This document shows positions 43,790 to 55,487 of a stretch of 64,000 nt of DNA, piece by piece; within the stretch, counting starts at the first letter, position 1, and every line of letters begins with the position of its first letter. The notes beneath the pieces were generated by a model. The model had not been told where the DNA came from. It searched no databases and saw nothing but the letters and a program-made list of their open reading frames with translations. The DNA is taken from contig JAFCMP010000018.1 of the NCBI GenBank assembly GCA_017506865.1, positions 372,001 through 436,000 of the forward strand. The letters are read 5' to 3'. The position numbers and the translations under genes were made by a program. The stretch is from Tribonema minus (lineage: Eukaryota > Sar > Xanthophyceae > Tribonematales > Tribonemataceae).

Positions 43790-46700
43790 ATGGCGGCTCG
43801 CGTGTATGATGTTCTGGTGCTGGGCGCAAGCGGGTTCACTGGCATTCAGGTGTGCCTACACCTGGCCAAGTGCACTCCGCCTCTCAGATGGGCCGCAGCA
43901 GGCAGGAGCAAAGCCAGATTGCAGGTGAGAACGGGCACTGTTTCTCTCGATTGTACAAACTCTCAAGCTTGATTCATGTACTTCTTCACTCAGACTCTTG
44001 AATTGCAGCGCGCTGCACTGCAGTCGTCGCAGTTGCTGGTGGGAGAGCCAAGTCGATCACGTTTGCCTATGATGGTGGTGGAACTGTGATCCTGCATGCT
44101 GCAGTGAGCTTGTGAGCTATGATATGTCAATTCGCATTATGCTGCGCACTCTGGCTGCACGAGTGCCGGTGGGAGCCACTTCAACGACCTAGGTGCCTCG
44201 CGCAGTGCTGCTGCCCATGCCGGCTGCTAGTAGTCTGCATTCATGATTCTGTCCACGTTGATAGCTAAGCTATCACATCAAGAACTTGATTGAAGGCTTT
44301 CTGCAGCTAACGTAACTCATTTATCGCTCGAATACTATTTCAAGAACTACGCTTACAGAAGCACTAATGGCAAGAAGCAGCGGGCGAGCGATACGTGCTC
44401 TGCTCTTGACGGCATTGCAGCAGAAGATGTCTTCCAAACATACCGCATGCGCCATCCAGCGGAAGTTGCAATTGATCACGTCAGCAGTGAGCGGAGGACG
44501 ATGCCCCTCAACTTCAACTTCAATCGTTGTGCGATGAGCTCCGCTCATGCGACGGTTTGACACATGCTGCTCTTGCACTTCAAGCGGTGCATCATGAACT
44601 GCGATTCCATCACACTCATGTGTGGAGTACCGGCTCACCCGTTAACTTCTACTCATACTTCAAGTAAAGTGCCATGAACTCCGATCACGACACAATGGTG
44701 TGTTGAGTACCGGCTCACCAATCTACGCAATGACGTCGATCACGACAGCAGTGAGCCGATCATGATGATCATGATGTACTCGAGGCCCCGTGCGAACATT
44801 TGATTCACTTTCCAAAGTTGAGAGGAGGAAACAGCCTCACTTCGATCTACTGTACACGCCTTCAAGTACACAATTACATGTAAAATTATGCCTCGATGCT
44901 ACAAAGCTTGCACACAGAAGTCTTTTGACTACTGTGGATATGATGGCATTGTTTGACTCGTGGCCGATGCCCGCAGCAGCGGCCACCACGGGTGTTTAGT
45001 GGAAGGCACTTGCGGCTATCCACGCCTCGTCACCTAGAGCTCAACGATTTTTTGACTCGTTTTCATAGTACCAAGTGCTGCAACAGCAGAATGAGAGCGC
45101 TGCAACATTGATGAGAGCGCTGCGGCATCAGTTGATGACGACAACAGTGAGCAGGACGACGATGCCCCTTAACTTCAACTCATGCTGCAAGCGTTGTGTG
45201 CCATGAACTCCGATGACGTCTTCTTGGTTCATTGAGCATCGGCTCAGCCATCTACGCAATGCTCGTCTGGATGAGCTTCAATCGTGTGATGATGAGACAT
45301 GCTGCTCTTACACCTCAAGCGGTGTGTCATGAATTCCTCCCCGTCGCAATCGTGTTTTGAGCACTGGCTCACCAATCTACGCAATGCTCGTCTGCAGGAG
45401 CTTGTGGTGGATAGGCTCGCAGCGGAGGGGGGCGCGAATATGCCGCAGGACGTCATACAGGTGCACCATCAGAGCGCGCTGTAGCATGCCTCAGTAAACA
45501 GTGAACTGCCGGGAGTGCCCAGGTTTGTGGCAGTTCATGACTGCCGGTATAGGTAGTCGTGTCTGACGAGCAAACATGCCGCAGGATGTCATACAGGTTC
45601 GCTTTGAGGCATGCTTTTAGAAGTAGAGTGAACTGCCAGGGGTGCCCAGGTTTGTGGCAGTTCATGACTACTAGTATGTTCCGTGTCTGATGAGCAAACA
45701 TGCCGCAGGACGTCATTCATACAGGTACGCTTGCGGAGCGCTTTGAGCATGTGCTTTGAAACTAAAGTGAACGCTGAACTGCCGAGGGTGCACAGCTCTG
45801 CGGCAATTCGCGGCAGGACGTCATACAGGTGCGCGAGCGGAGCGCGCTGTATGAGTCACAGCATGCCTCAGTAAACAGTGAATTGCCAAGGGTGCCCAGG
45901 TATACAGGTGCGCGAGCGCTGCGCTTTGAGGCATATGCTTTTGAAAAAGTAAACAGTGAACTACCGAGGGCGCCCAGGTTTTTGGCAGTTCACAACTGCC
46001 AGTATGTTCCGTCTTTGATGAGCAGAGGCGATCACGAGAGGTGCGGGAGATGCAGGCACTTAGGGTTAGGGTTGCGGTTAGGGTTAGGGTTAGGGTTACT
46101 CGACAAGGACGCACGGGTTTATGGCAGTTCAGAGCGGCTGTCGCCTGCCTGTTTGCTAAGCAAAAGCAATCGTTACAACAACAAAGAACATATGTCATGA
46201 GAGGTGCGGGAGGCACGCAGGCGCTCGGCGCACTTCTCTCTACAGGCAGGTCACTGGCGAATCAATCACGTATGCTCTGCGGACGCTGGCATTTCTGTCA
46301 CCATTCCTTGTTGCTGCCTGCCACCGTGCTGCTATCTGAGGTGCTTAAGGCCTTGTGCAATGATGGTGGATAACCAGGCCGCGCGCAGGCTAAGGGAGGG
46401 CCTTCGCCTGAATTTTGCAGATCAAAGCTGTCCACAGTATTTCTTACAGTGACCATCCACAACCAGCATGTCGTAGGCACCACATCAGTTATCATGTTAC
46501 GACACCGTGACACATAACATTCCTCGCTTCTTGTATAGTCCAATACAGGTGGACATTCCAGGACGCGGACGGGCGCAGGGGATAGATAGCCTTTACCTGT
46601 TTTCTGCTGGTTGAAGCTGTCCATACCCATACTGCAAACCTGATGCTGCTGCAGGCGCAGTGACCACCAATGACCAGCTGGTCATGGTCCCCACGTCACA

Positions 46701-47741
46701 ATAACAGTGACACATGATACTCCTCGCAACTTATCTACTATTGGCAAAAGGCACTTGCGGCTCACCATCCCTTATCACCTACTTAAGAGCTCTACGATCT
46801 TTTGATTCGTTTTCATCTATACAGGTGGACATTCAGGATGCAGACGGCCTCAGGGAGAGCCTCGCAAAGTCGCGTCTGTGCATGAACTGCACGGGACCGT
46901 ACCGATTTCTGGGCGAGCCTGTGGTGGCGGCGGCGGTAGGTAAGTTGCCTCCATTGTCATGCTTACTTTATTTTTAGTACATAGCCAGGTGAACATATGC
47001 CTACCCTTGATCATGCTTTTGATTTTATTCTTGGGCGAGAGCCTGTCGTGGTAGGTAAGCTGCCTCCATTGTCTTACTCACATACCGGTGAACATGTAAC
47101 TCCCCTCAATCACAATTTAGAATTTGCGTAGGGCCGCCGTACCGATTCATGAGCGAGCCTGTGGTGGTTGGTAAGCTGCCTCCACTGTCTTGCTTACATA
47201 CCGAGGTGCACATATACCTACCCTCAATCAATTTGAACTGCACGGGGTTGTACCGATTTTGGGCGAGCCTGTGGTGGCAGCGGCGGTAGCGGCGGCGGTA
47301 GGTAAGCTGCCTCCTTTGTCTTGCTTACATACCCTAGGTGAACATGTACCTAACCTCAATCATGCCTTTGAATTCATTTTTGGGCGAGCCTTGTGGTGGT
47401 AGGTAAGCTGCCTCGTTTGTCTTGCTTACGTACCCCAGGTGAACATATACCTACTCTGAACTCATGTTGTTGAATTTGTGTAGTGCCGGCGCACCAATCT
47501 GTGTGCGAGCCTGTGGTGCTGAACACGTATACTTACCTACCCTCCAATGATACGTAACTGTTCGGGCTGTACCAATCTCTGGAGGGGCTGTGGCGTCGCC
47601 ATACTATTTGACTCGTGGCCAATTGCTGCAGCATCGGCGACCACAGTTATTGGTGGAAGGCACTTGCGGCTAACCATCCCTTGTCGCCTAGAGCTCTACG
47701 ATCTTTTGATTCGTTTTCATCCATGTAGGCAACTGACGACC

Positions 47742-47785
<44 letters not shown>

Positions 47786-49022
47786 GCCGCTGCTGCTGCT
47801 ACGCCAGATGCGGGCTGCCACTACATTGACCTGTGCGGCGAGCCGGAATTTATCACGCGCATGAAGCTCAAGTTCCACGCCAAAGTACGTATGCATGGAC
47901 GTCACGCGCACTTCAAGTGATGAGTACTTCAAGTGACGCTCATTGCCACTTGGCCTAAGGGTGTAGGGTAAGCATCAGGCCAGATCTGGGGTAAGTCGCG
48001 CGGGGCATTGCACGTGCAACCCTAACCCCAACCCTTATCCTGAGCCAAATCCTAAGGAGCGCACACTGGAGATCCCACAACGCAGGTGAGAACGAGGCTA
48101 AACTTGGCTGTAGCTCTGACCGCCAACCATAATTAATTGCAGCAGCCGTTGCGCACCGCACGGGGAGCATATTCAACGAGTGACCTGTCGTTACAAAAAA
48201 CAACAACAGCGTGGTCTTGCATAGAGTCAGGGATAGGGTTAGGCAAGGGCTATGGTTGAGGTTAGGTGGTGGGGTTTGCTGTCTGCAGCGCCATGTAGGT
48301 ATGTAGGTATGCTTGTGCTGGCATCCCTGCAGGTGGATGGCGAACCAATATGGTGCCTTCCAGGTGCTCGCTTGTTTCTTCCTGATGTGTGTTGTTTGCG
48401 TAAGATCGCCAGGCCGCATTGGAACTCCCCGATAGGCATCAGTTGGGGTTAAAAAGAAGGGTCAGGTCTAGGGTCAGGGATACAATTAGGGTTAGGATAA
48501 GGGCTAGGATTGGGGTTAGGGTGCGTTTGAGCCTCAAAGCTTCACAATGAGACTGCCGAGGGCTTGCGACACGGTGATGAGGGTTAGGGTTAGGGTTAGG
48601 GCGAGCTCGCCTGCAATCATGGTCAATCATGGCGCGGCGGTCGCATAAATGGGTTGGGTTAGGGTTAGGCTTCAGTTTTTGGCGTACACACCATCTGAGA
48701 ATGCTATGCTTTAACTGCTGCTGCTGCTGCTGTCGCTGCGATGGTGATGCTCAGGCGGAGGACAAGCACGTGCATTGCATGCCCATCCATCTTTACCTCT
48801 TCGCGTGCACACTACCTGAGCATGCAAGTCTTCTACTGGTGCTGCTGCTGCTCTGATACTGCTGGCGCTGCTGCCGCCGCCGCTGCTGCTGCCGCCGCTG
48901 CTGCTGCTGCTGCTGCCGCCGCTGCTGTGATGGCAATGCTCAGGTGGAGGAGAAGCGCGTGCATTGCATGCCCATTCATCTTCACCTCTTGCATGCACAC
49001 CACCTGAGTACGCAAGTCTTCC

Positions 49023-49063
<41 letters not shown>

Positions 49064-52000
49064 TGCTCTGCTGCTGCCGCCGCTGCTGCCGCTGCGATGG
49101 CAACGCTCAGGCGGAGGAGAAGCGCGTGCCCTAACCCTGCCCTCGCCTGTAATAATGGTCACGCATTGTGTGGCAGGCGAGGCGGGGCTTGCAATGCATG
49201 CCCATTCACCTTCAGCTCTTGCCGTACGCACCACCCTTGCCCAACTCTGAGCACGCGGGTCTTCCTCTGCTGCTGCTGCTTCTGCTGCCGCCGCTGCTGC
49301 TGCCGACGCTTCAATGGCAACGCTCAGGCGGAGGAAAAGCGCGTGCTGGTCCTGCACTCGTGCGCCTTTGACTCCGTGCCTGCAGACCTGGGCGTACTGT
49401 ACGCCGCGCAGCAGTTCACCGCACGCACGCCCGGTGGCGTGTGCAGTAGCGTCGAGTCATTCCTCACGCTGCACACTGGGCCCGCAGGTGAGGAGTGACG
49501 ACGAGGGGGGGAGGGGGGGATCAGGGTTAGGGTTGGGGTTAGGGTTAGGGTTAGGGTCCGGGTTACCCTGAGTTCAATGCACGCACGCCCAGCGGCGTCT
49601 GCAGCAGCGTTGAGTCCTTCCTCACGCTGCACACGGCGCCCCCAGGTGAGAGCGACGCTGTGGGGGGGGGGGGGGGGCGGGGGGCGATAGGGGGGTTAGG
49701 GTTAGAGTTACTCTGACTTCAACGAGCGCATGCCCGGCGGCGTCTGCAGCAGCGTCGAGTCGTTCCTCACGCTGCACACGGGGCCTGCAGGTCAGAAGTG
49801 ACGACGGGAGGGGCGAGGGCGGGGGGGCGGGGGGGGGGAGGGTGAATTGTCCCGCTAAGCGCTGCTGCTTAAGCGCCGTGCCAGCCGTGGCAGGCCAGCA
49901 GTTCAGTTTGTGCGTTGTCGGTGCTGCGCCTTCGAGCGCCGCTGGCTGAGCAACGCCGCTGGGATCGTACGGCACTACTGCACATGCATGTGGGCCCCTG
50001 CAGCCATGCAATCGTGGCGCGCTAACCAACTCCTAGCCCACAGTCGGCGATGGTCAGCCCGTCGCGCCGGCGCCGCTGAGCACGAGGCGCTCAGCTGATT
50101 GAGCGCTGCTGCGTGCATGGCATTCCGCGCATACGGGCTGCGATTTCTGCATGCCGCGGCGTGCAGTCAGGTAGCAATGACGGCCCGTGCACGCGCCGGT
50201 TCACCCATGGAGGAGCGCGTCGCGACGGTTTCGTCGTGAACTTGAACATGGTGCGCTCTGCGTGCGGCGCTCGCGATCCGCACTTGCGCGCGGGTGCACG
50301 CGCGCGCGTGTGGCTAGCGGAAGTTTAACTTGTGACGCTCCATGCGATGCGCGTGTGCAAGGCCTCGCTCGGCGCACGAGTCCGCCGTGCACATGCATGC
50401 TCATGAAATGGCTATGTGAATCAGACACGCATCATTCACATTGCATCACCGTGCGTGCGCGTGCAGGCCTCGGCGGGCACGCGACGACGTACGAGTCCCG
50501 CCGTGCACATGCATGCTCGCAAGTTCAACCTGTGACACTCCGCATGTGACACTTACATCGTGCACATGCGCGCGTGTGCAGGCATCGGCGGACACGCGAC
50601 GATATCTGAGTCCCTCACGTGCAGGTTCAACCTGTGACGCCCCGCAAGCGACGCCCCCACACATTCTCGCGAGATCGACATGTGCCTCCCGCACACATCT
50701 GCGCATGACTTCAACATGCAACTTCAACACAAAACTTCAACATGTGACACTCACATCATGTGTGTGCGTGCAGGCCTCGGCGGACATGCGACGACGTACG
50801 AGTCCGCAGTGCACGGGTTCGGCGCGGTGGAGGATCTGCGGCGCTTGCGCAAGGAGCTCGCAGCTAAATTCCCGCCCCCGCAAGGTGAGCGCGCACGCAG
50901 TTTCAAGTTGAAGTTGAAGAAAATAAGTCGTACGTACGGTCATATCACCCCAGAGTGGGGTGTAAACTCCCATTTGCGTTTGCAGGGAGGTACCCCGTAC
51001 GCACCATATCCATAGCTTGAGCCATCATATCGTACTCCGCCGGCGGTTGCGCATGTTACTTCAAGTGGTACTTCAAGTAATACAATTCCTTGATTTCAAT
51101 GTAGGCTGCGCAAGGAGCTCACAGCTGAATTCCCACCCCCGCAAGGTGAGCGCGCGCGTAGACGTCGATGCGTCGGTGTCATCGCACGCCGCTGTGACGT
51201 GTGCCGCTGTCAACGCAGTTGATCTGCTGTGCAAAGGGAATCCTTCTGATTCCGTTTCTCGGTGTTTCTGCTAAGCCGCATGCCCTTTTCAGCAAACCTG
51301 TTGTCAGCGTGGGCTGTTGTTTCACATCATGCGAGCTCTGCCGATCTGCTCATTTCAGTGCCCTACATCCACTGCTTTTGGGGGGTCCCTCGCCTCACCC
51401 CGGCTTCCTCGTATGAAGCTTGCACACATAAGCCTTTTTGACTAGTGGATACGGTGGTACTGTTTGACTCGTGGCCAACTGCTGCAGCAGCGGCGACCAC
51501 GGTAATTGGTGGAAGGCTCGTGCGGCTAACCATCCCTTGTCACCTAGAGCTCTACGATCTTTTGGTTTGTTTTCATATTGTACTCGTGCGGCGCTGCGCA
51601 AGGAGCTTGCGGCAAAGTTCCCACCCCCGCAAGGCGAGCGCGCACGCAGCGGTGGATGTGCTGCTGTCAACGCAACGTGCACAGCATCTGTTGTCAGAGC
51701 ATTCCGTTGTTCTACGTCGTGCGAGCTCCGCCAATCTGCAGAATTAGGGTGAGGGGTAGGGTTGGGGTTAGGGTTAGGGCTACGGTTAGGGTTAGGGTTT
51801 CATCGCCCGCATCGACCTCGACATTGTAACCCCTGCATGGCTGGCTTCGGGAACAGTCCCTCGCCCCCTTTCCCTGGGGGTCAATGAACGGGCTTCCTCA
51901 TCTTTTTTTGTACTTGTTGTTGTTGGCTGAGCGCCTGGGCCCACGACTGTGCGCACGCGACGGCCCGCAACTGCATGCTCAACTTCAACTCTGATGCCGG

Positions 52001-55000
52001 TCCCGCTTGTCGTTTGCTGAGCGCTTGGGCTCGCACCGGCACGCCTGCAATGGCCTGTACTTCAACTTCAAGTCTGATGCCCATTAATCCTGCTGTCATT
52101 TGGTGAGCGCTGCTGCTCATGCAGTGCCGCGCGCGTGGGTCCACGCTCGCAGCCGCCCCTGCATGCTCAACTTCAACTCTGATGCCTGTCGCGCTCGCAT
52201 TTGCTGAGCACTTGGGCCCACGCATGCTTGCGCGTGACAGCCCGTACTTCAACTTCAACTCTGTTGCCCGTCGCGTTCTCATCTGCTGAGCGCTGCTGCT
52301 TTTGCAGTGCCACGCGCATGGGCCCACACTTTCGCACGTGCGACGGCCCTAGTTCAACGCGCTCTTGTTTGTAGAGCGCTGCAGCGCCGCGCGTGGGCTC
52401 GCACGACGGCCCGTACTGCATGTTCAACTTCAACTCTGATGCGATGCCCATAAATGCTGCTCTGTTTGCTGAGCGCGTGAGCCCGCGGCTGCATCCTCAC
52501 CTTATGCTCTGATGAGATGCCCATTACCTGTGCTCTCATTTGCTGAGCACTGCAGTGCCGTGCGTGGGTCCGCGGTTGCGCGTGCGCGACGGCCCGTACT
52601 TCAGCTTAAACTCTGATCTTCAACATCAACTATGATGATTCAACTTCAAATCCGATGCTCTCGTTTGCTGAGTGCTGCAGTGCCGTGCGTGGGCCCGCGG
52701 CTGCGCGCGCGCGACGGCCCGTGCTTCAACTTCAACTCTGATGCTTCAACTCTGATGCTTCAACTCTAATGCTCTCATTTGCTGAGCACTGCGGTGCGTG
52801 GGCCTGCGGCTTTGCGCGCACGACGGCCCGTACTTCAACTTCAACTCTATGTGCTTCAACTTCAACTCTGATGCTCTCGTTTGCTGAGCGCTGCAGTGCC
52901 ACGCGTGGGCCCGCGGCTGTGCGCGCGCGACGGCCCGTACTACGAGGGCCATCCCGCAGTTCAGGCGCACGCGTTCAAGTTCCCGGGTGCGGACGCCGCC
53001 GTCGTGCGGGTGAGCACTACCGCAGCGCGATGGCTGGTATTAGTGCAGTTCATGCGGAAAGAAGACACATCCTGCTGCAGCCATGTTTCCCGCCTGTTGG
53101 GGGTAGAGTCAGGGTTGCTCGCCACGCTTCCATCCGAAAGACTGACAAGGGGTGTAGAGAGTCGCCTCATTGGTGTCTGCCGCGCGTGCCTGCTGTTGTT
53201 GGCGCAAGTGCTCAAACACGCTTCGAAGTCGGAGCTCATGTACCGTAGTGCTGTCCCCGTCGTGCATGCCCCATTCTGCTATGTCAGGTTCGGGAACATG
53301 CACGCAGTGACGTCCGAGCTCATGTGGGTACACTGTACCCCTCATGCATGCCGTCTCAGCTGTCTGTGGCATGCCTGCTTCTTTTCTTCTGTTGCGCTGG
53401 AACCCAAAACTGTACTACAGATGTGTGCATAAAGTCACTCTTTCTGAAGTGCGAGCTTACGTATAACTACCCCTCGTGCGTGCGCAATGTGCGATGTCAG
53501 ATGTCGCAAGAGGCCCTCGCGGATCGCGGCCTGGAGCCCGGCATGTTCCCGCACTACGGAGGTACGTGCACCTTTTACTACCTGAAGTAGTTCTCGCTTA
53601 GGGCGCAAAAAAAAAAAAAAGATGGTAGATGTCCAGCGAGTGAGTGTATTTCTTATCAGTTCCTGCTTGGCATGTTTGCAGGTAAGTCTGCGCGTCTCAA
53701 CAACTTGCGTTGCCTTGATCAGGACACGACAATCGCCTTCCGCCACGCTGCTGAACACACACAGCGAGAAATGTACCTCATTGAATTTTCAGAGGTTTGT
53801 CCTAGATTCTGCTGCGGGAAGCACAGCCAACAACGGGCAACAAGCAAAGCAGCCAGTCGTCTCGCAGCACCGCGTTCCGTTCGCTTCCATATGTGTGTGC
53901 CCGCACAAGTGCAGCGGCAACATCGCTTTGTCTCAACTGCGCGCATTGCTCAACCGCTCTCTCGCTGCCGCCTGCGCGCAGCGTACTTCACGGTCCCAAG
54001 CGCCGCTGCGGCGGGGCACTTTGTGCTGTTCACATCATTTTCTTGTGACCCTCGCTTTAGCGCCCTCGAACGTAGGCAGCCAAACTCACTGCTGTAACTG
54101 CTCAACTGCTCTCCCGCTGCCTCTGCCTCTCTCGCGCGCGCAGCGTACTTCACGGTGCCGAGCGCTGCTGCGGCGGGGCTGTTTGTGCTGTTTGGGGGAA
54201 CGTTCTCGCTGCTGAGCGGTTCCGCGTGGGGCCGCAGCCTCCTGTTGAAGTACCCCGCCCTCTTCACCAAGGTGCTTGAAGTTGATGGAAACGAATCAAA
54301 AGATTGTAGAGCTCTAGATGACAAGGTGTGGTCAGTCGCCAGCGCCTTCCTGCCACCGATAATCGTGGTCGCCGCTGCTGCTGCAGTTGGCCTCCAGTAC
54401 GCCTCCTCACCAAGGTACTCGAGTTTACGATTTATTGCGTTCGTTCCGCATAGGAGGGCATCTTTCAACTGTGCCTACCAGCTGTCGCCTCTGCTGCAGC
54501 TGTGCCTGATGCGCGTTGGCTGCCTGTCAGCACGAGGTGTGATTTGGCGCACTCCCGGCTTCCCCCAAGGGCTCGCAAAAAGGACCCATCGTACGCCTGG
54601 TCCCCTTTCAAAGTTCGGTACAGTACGATAGTACAACGTACAGTTGACCGCTCGTACAGCGTCCCCAATGGCGTCAAGCTTCTGTGGCTATCATATGCAG
54701 ACTTAGGCTGATGATGCATCTGTCCGCGTGGCGTGCTGAGATCGCATCATACGGCAACTTCACTTTCAGATTGACACTCCACGGTGCCCGTCGCAGCGGA
54801 CCTCCAGTTTGACACTACGCGCGGAGCGCTGCGTTCGCATTGAGGTGCATGCAGCACAGCAACGCGACTTACTTCACCCCCCCCCCCCCCCCCCCCCAAA
54901 AAAAACGTTTGCCGCAGGGCGTCTTCACGCACGAGGGCCCGTCGCCGCAGCAGCTGGCGGAGACCTCGTTCACCATGAAGCTCATCGCACGCGGCTACAG

Positions 55001-55487
55001 CGCCGCCGCCGCCGCCGCCGCTGCCGCCGCCGCCGCCCCCGCTGCCGCCGCCGCCGCTGCCCCCGCTGCCGCCGCCGCTGCCGCCCCTACCCCAGCCTCA
55101 GCCAGCGACCCCGAAGCAGGCAGCGGCGCTGCCGCTGCCGCTGCAGACATGCCGAGCGCTGGTGCAGCAACACAGCTGATCAGTGCTGCGGCGCCGCCGC
55201 CCGACGCCGCCGTCGTGTGCGCCGTCTCAGGGCCGGAGCCGGGCTACGTCGCGACGCCGCTGATCTTTATTGCGGTCGCGCGCACGCTGCTGGAGGAGCG
55301 CGGAGCGCTGCCGCGCGCGGGGGGGGTGTTCACGCCCGCGGGGGCTCTTTGGGGGTCGGGGATCATAGGGCGGTTGGGGGATGCGGGGGTTAAGTTTGAG
55401 GTGGTGGAGGAGGGCGGCGGCGAAGGGGAAGCGGGGGGTGGGGGGGAAGCGGGGGGGGCGGCGGGGGAGGGGGGCAGTGCCGCATAG
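43790..55487 (+). CDS. SCCPDH: Saccharopine-dehydrogenase-like oxidoreductase (SCCPDH family), complete
   Basis: This is a Rossmann-fold, NAD(P)-binding protein of the lipid-droplet and trans-acting-enoyl-reductase-like group; substrates of the eukaryotic members are not settled. Ten exons: 43790-43924, 45398-45460, 46825-46939, 47808-47884, 49328-49487, 50774-50884, 52897-53009, 53501-53561, 54144-54271 and 54918-55487. They total 1,533 nt (510 residues), all junctions in phase. Motifs: GASGFTG at residues 12-18 (dinucleotide loop), WAAAGRS, NCTGPYRFLGEPV near 87-99, YIDLCGEPEF, CAFDSVPADLGV near 142-153, SVESFLTLHTGP, AVHGFG, VPRVGPRL, a hydrophobic stretch near 285-305, GYVATPL and AGGVFTPAGALWG. 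This order matches human SCCPDH (429 residues). The extra length comes mainly from an Ala/Pro run in the last exon (about 55.00-55.20 kb) and a Gly/Glu-rich C-terminus. A TGTAA sequence lies about 20 bp after the stop. Introns consist largely of junction copies. Confidence 0.93.
43925..45397 (+). repeat. SCCPDH intron 1: upstream copies and introner-like element
   Basis: Repeated versions of the context preceding exon 2 (CTACGCAATGCTCGTCTG, CTCACCAATCTACGCAATG, CAAGCGGTGTGTCATGAA) lie near 44570-44650, 44700-44740, 45150-45260 and 45290-45390. The introner-like element lies at 44905-45066. Confidence 0.8.
44905..45066 (+). mobile_element. Introner-like dispersed element, full-length copy
   Basis: Consensus features in order: AGCTTGCACACA, CTTTTGACTA.TGGATA, TTTGACTCGTGGCC, CTGCAGCAGCGGCGACCACGG, GGTGGAAGGCACTTGCGGCT, CACCTAGAGCTCTACGATC, TTTTGATTCGTTTTCAT. 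Other copies: 46740-46816, 47594-47720 and 51417-51576 (plus), 54283-54398 and 62476-62592 (minus). All six lie inside introns. Confidence 0.85.
45461..46824 (+). repeat. SCCPDH intron 2: downstream copies of exon 2
   Basis: Four copies of the exon 2 end (ATGCCGCAGGACGTCATACAG) with a GT donor lie near 45575, 45700, 45808 and 45897 (the last two partial). They are interleaved with repeated CCAGGTTTGTGGCAGTTCA sequence. A TTAGGG tract lies at 46058-46098. A truncated introner-like element (46740-46816) ends 8 bp before the exon 3 acceptor junction. Confidence 0.88.
46940..47807 (+). repeat. SCCPDH intron 3: downstream copies of exon 3
   Basis: Five copies of the exon 3 end (GGGCGAGCCTGTGGTGG followed by GTAGGTAAGCTGCC) lie near 47030-47060, 47150-47180, 47255-47312, 47383-47410 and 47500-47515. 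An introner-like element sits at 47594-47720, and a CTG repeat (47739-47800) serves as the pyrimidine tract before exon 4. Confidence 0.9.
47885..49327 (+). repeat. SCCPDH intron 4: upstream copies of exon 5 and CTG tracts
   Basis: Three copies of the exon 5 start (GCTCAGGCGGAGGAGAAGCG, encoding AEEKRV) lie near 48748, 48949 and 49108. Each follows a CTG/CCG tract, as in the real exon (tracts 48714-48735, 48838-48930, 49027-49098, 49266-49310). TTAGGG tracts lie at 48475-48610 and 48655. Confidence 0.9.
49488..50773 (+). repeat. SCCPDH intron 5 junction copies
   Basis: Two copies of the exon 5 end (ARTPSGVCSSVESFLTLHT with GCAG/GTGAG) lie at 49573-49648 and 49718-49793, each beside G runs and TTAGGG tracts. 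Three copies of the exon 6 start (GLGGHATTYES) with GTGCAG-type acceptors lie at 50350-50402, 50460-50518 and 50575-50625. Confidence 0.92.
50885..52896 (+). repeat. SCCPDH intron 6 junction copies
   Basis: Two copies of the exon 6 end (RKELTAEFPPPQ with GTGAGC or GCGAGC) lie at 51103-51150 and 51592-51640; an introner-like element (51417-51576) precedes the second, and a TTAGGG tract follows at 51745-51805. About nine copies of the exon 7 start (CTGCAGTGCCGCGCGTGGGC to GACGGCCCGTAC) lie between 51920 and 52860. Each switches after CGTAC to ACTTCAACTTCAACTCTGATG. Confidence 0.93.
51417..51576 (+). mobile_element. Introner-like dispersed element, full-length copy
   Basis: It shares both ends with the copy at 44905-45066 (about 85% identity by eye) and directly precedes a junction copy of SCCPDH exon 6. 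Confidence 0.85.
53010..54917 (+). repeat. SCCPDH introns 7-9: sparse junction copies
   Basis: A copy of the exon 9 start (YFTVPSAAAAG with GCGCAG acceptor) lies at 53965-54045. A short copy of its end (CTCACCAAGGTACT) lies near 54408. A reverse-orientation introner-like element (54283-54398) starts about 11 bp after the exon 9 donor. C run and A run at 54880-54906 precede exon 10. Confidence 0.82.
54283..54398 (-). mobile_element. Introner-like dispersed element, reverse copy
   Basis: The reverse complement of the element's 3' two-thirds (ATGGAAACGAATCAAAAGAT onward). It starts just inside SCCPDH intron 9. Confidence 0.8.

Noticed and set aside
48711..49357. Long Ser/Ala-rich frames on both strands
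   Set aside because: They come from CTG/CCG repeats in SCCPDH intron 4, which open all frames.
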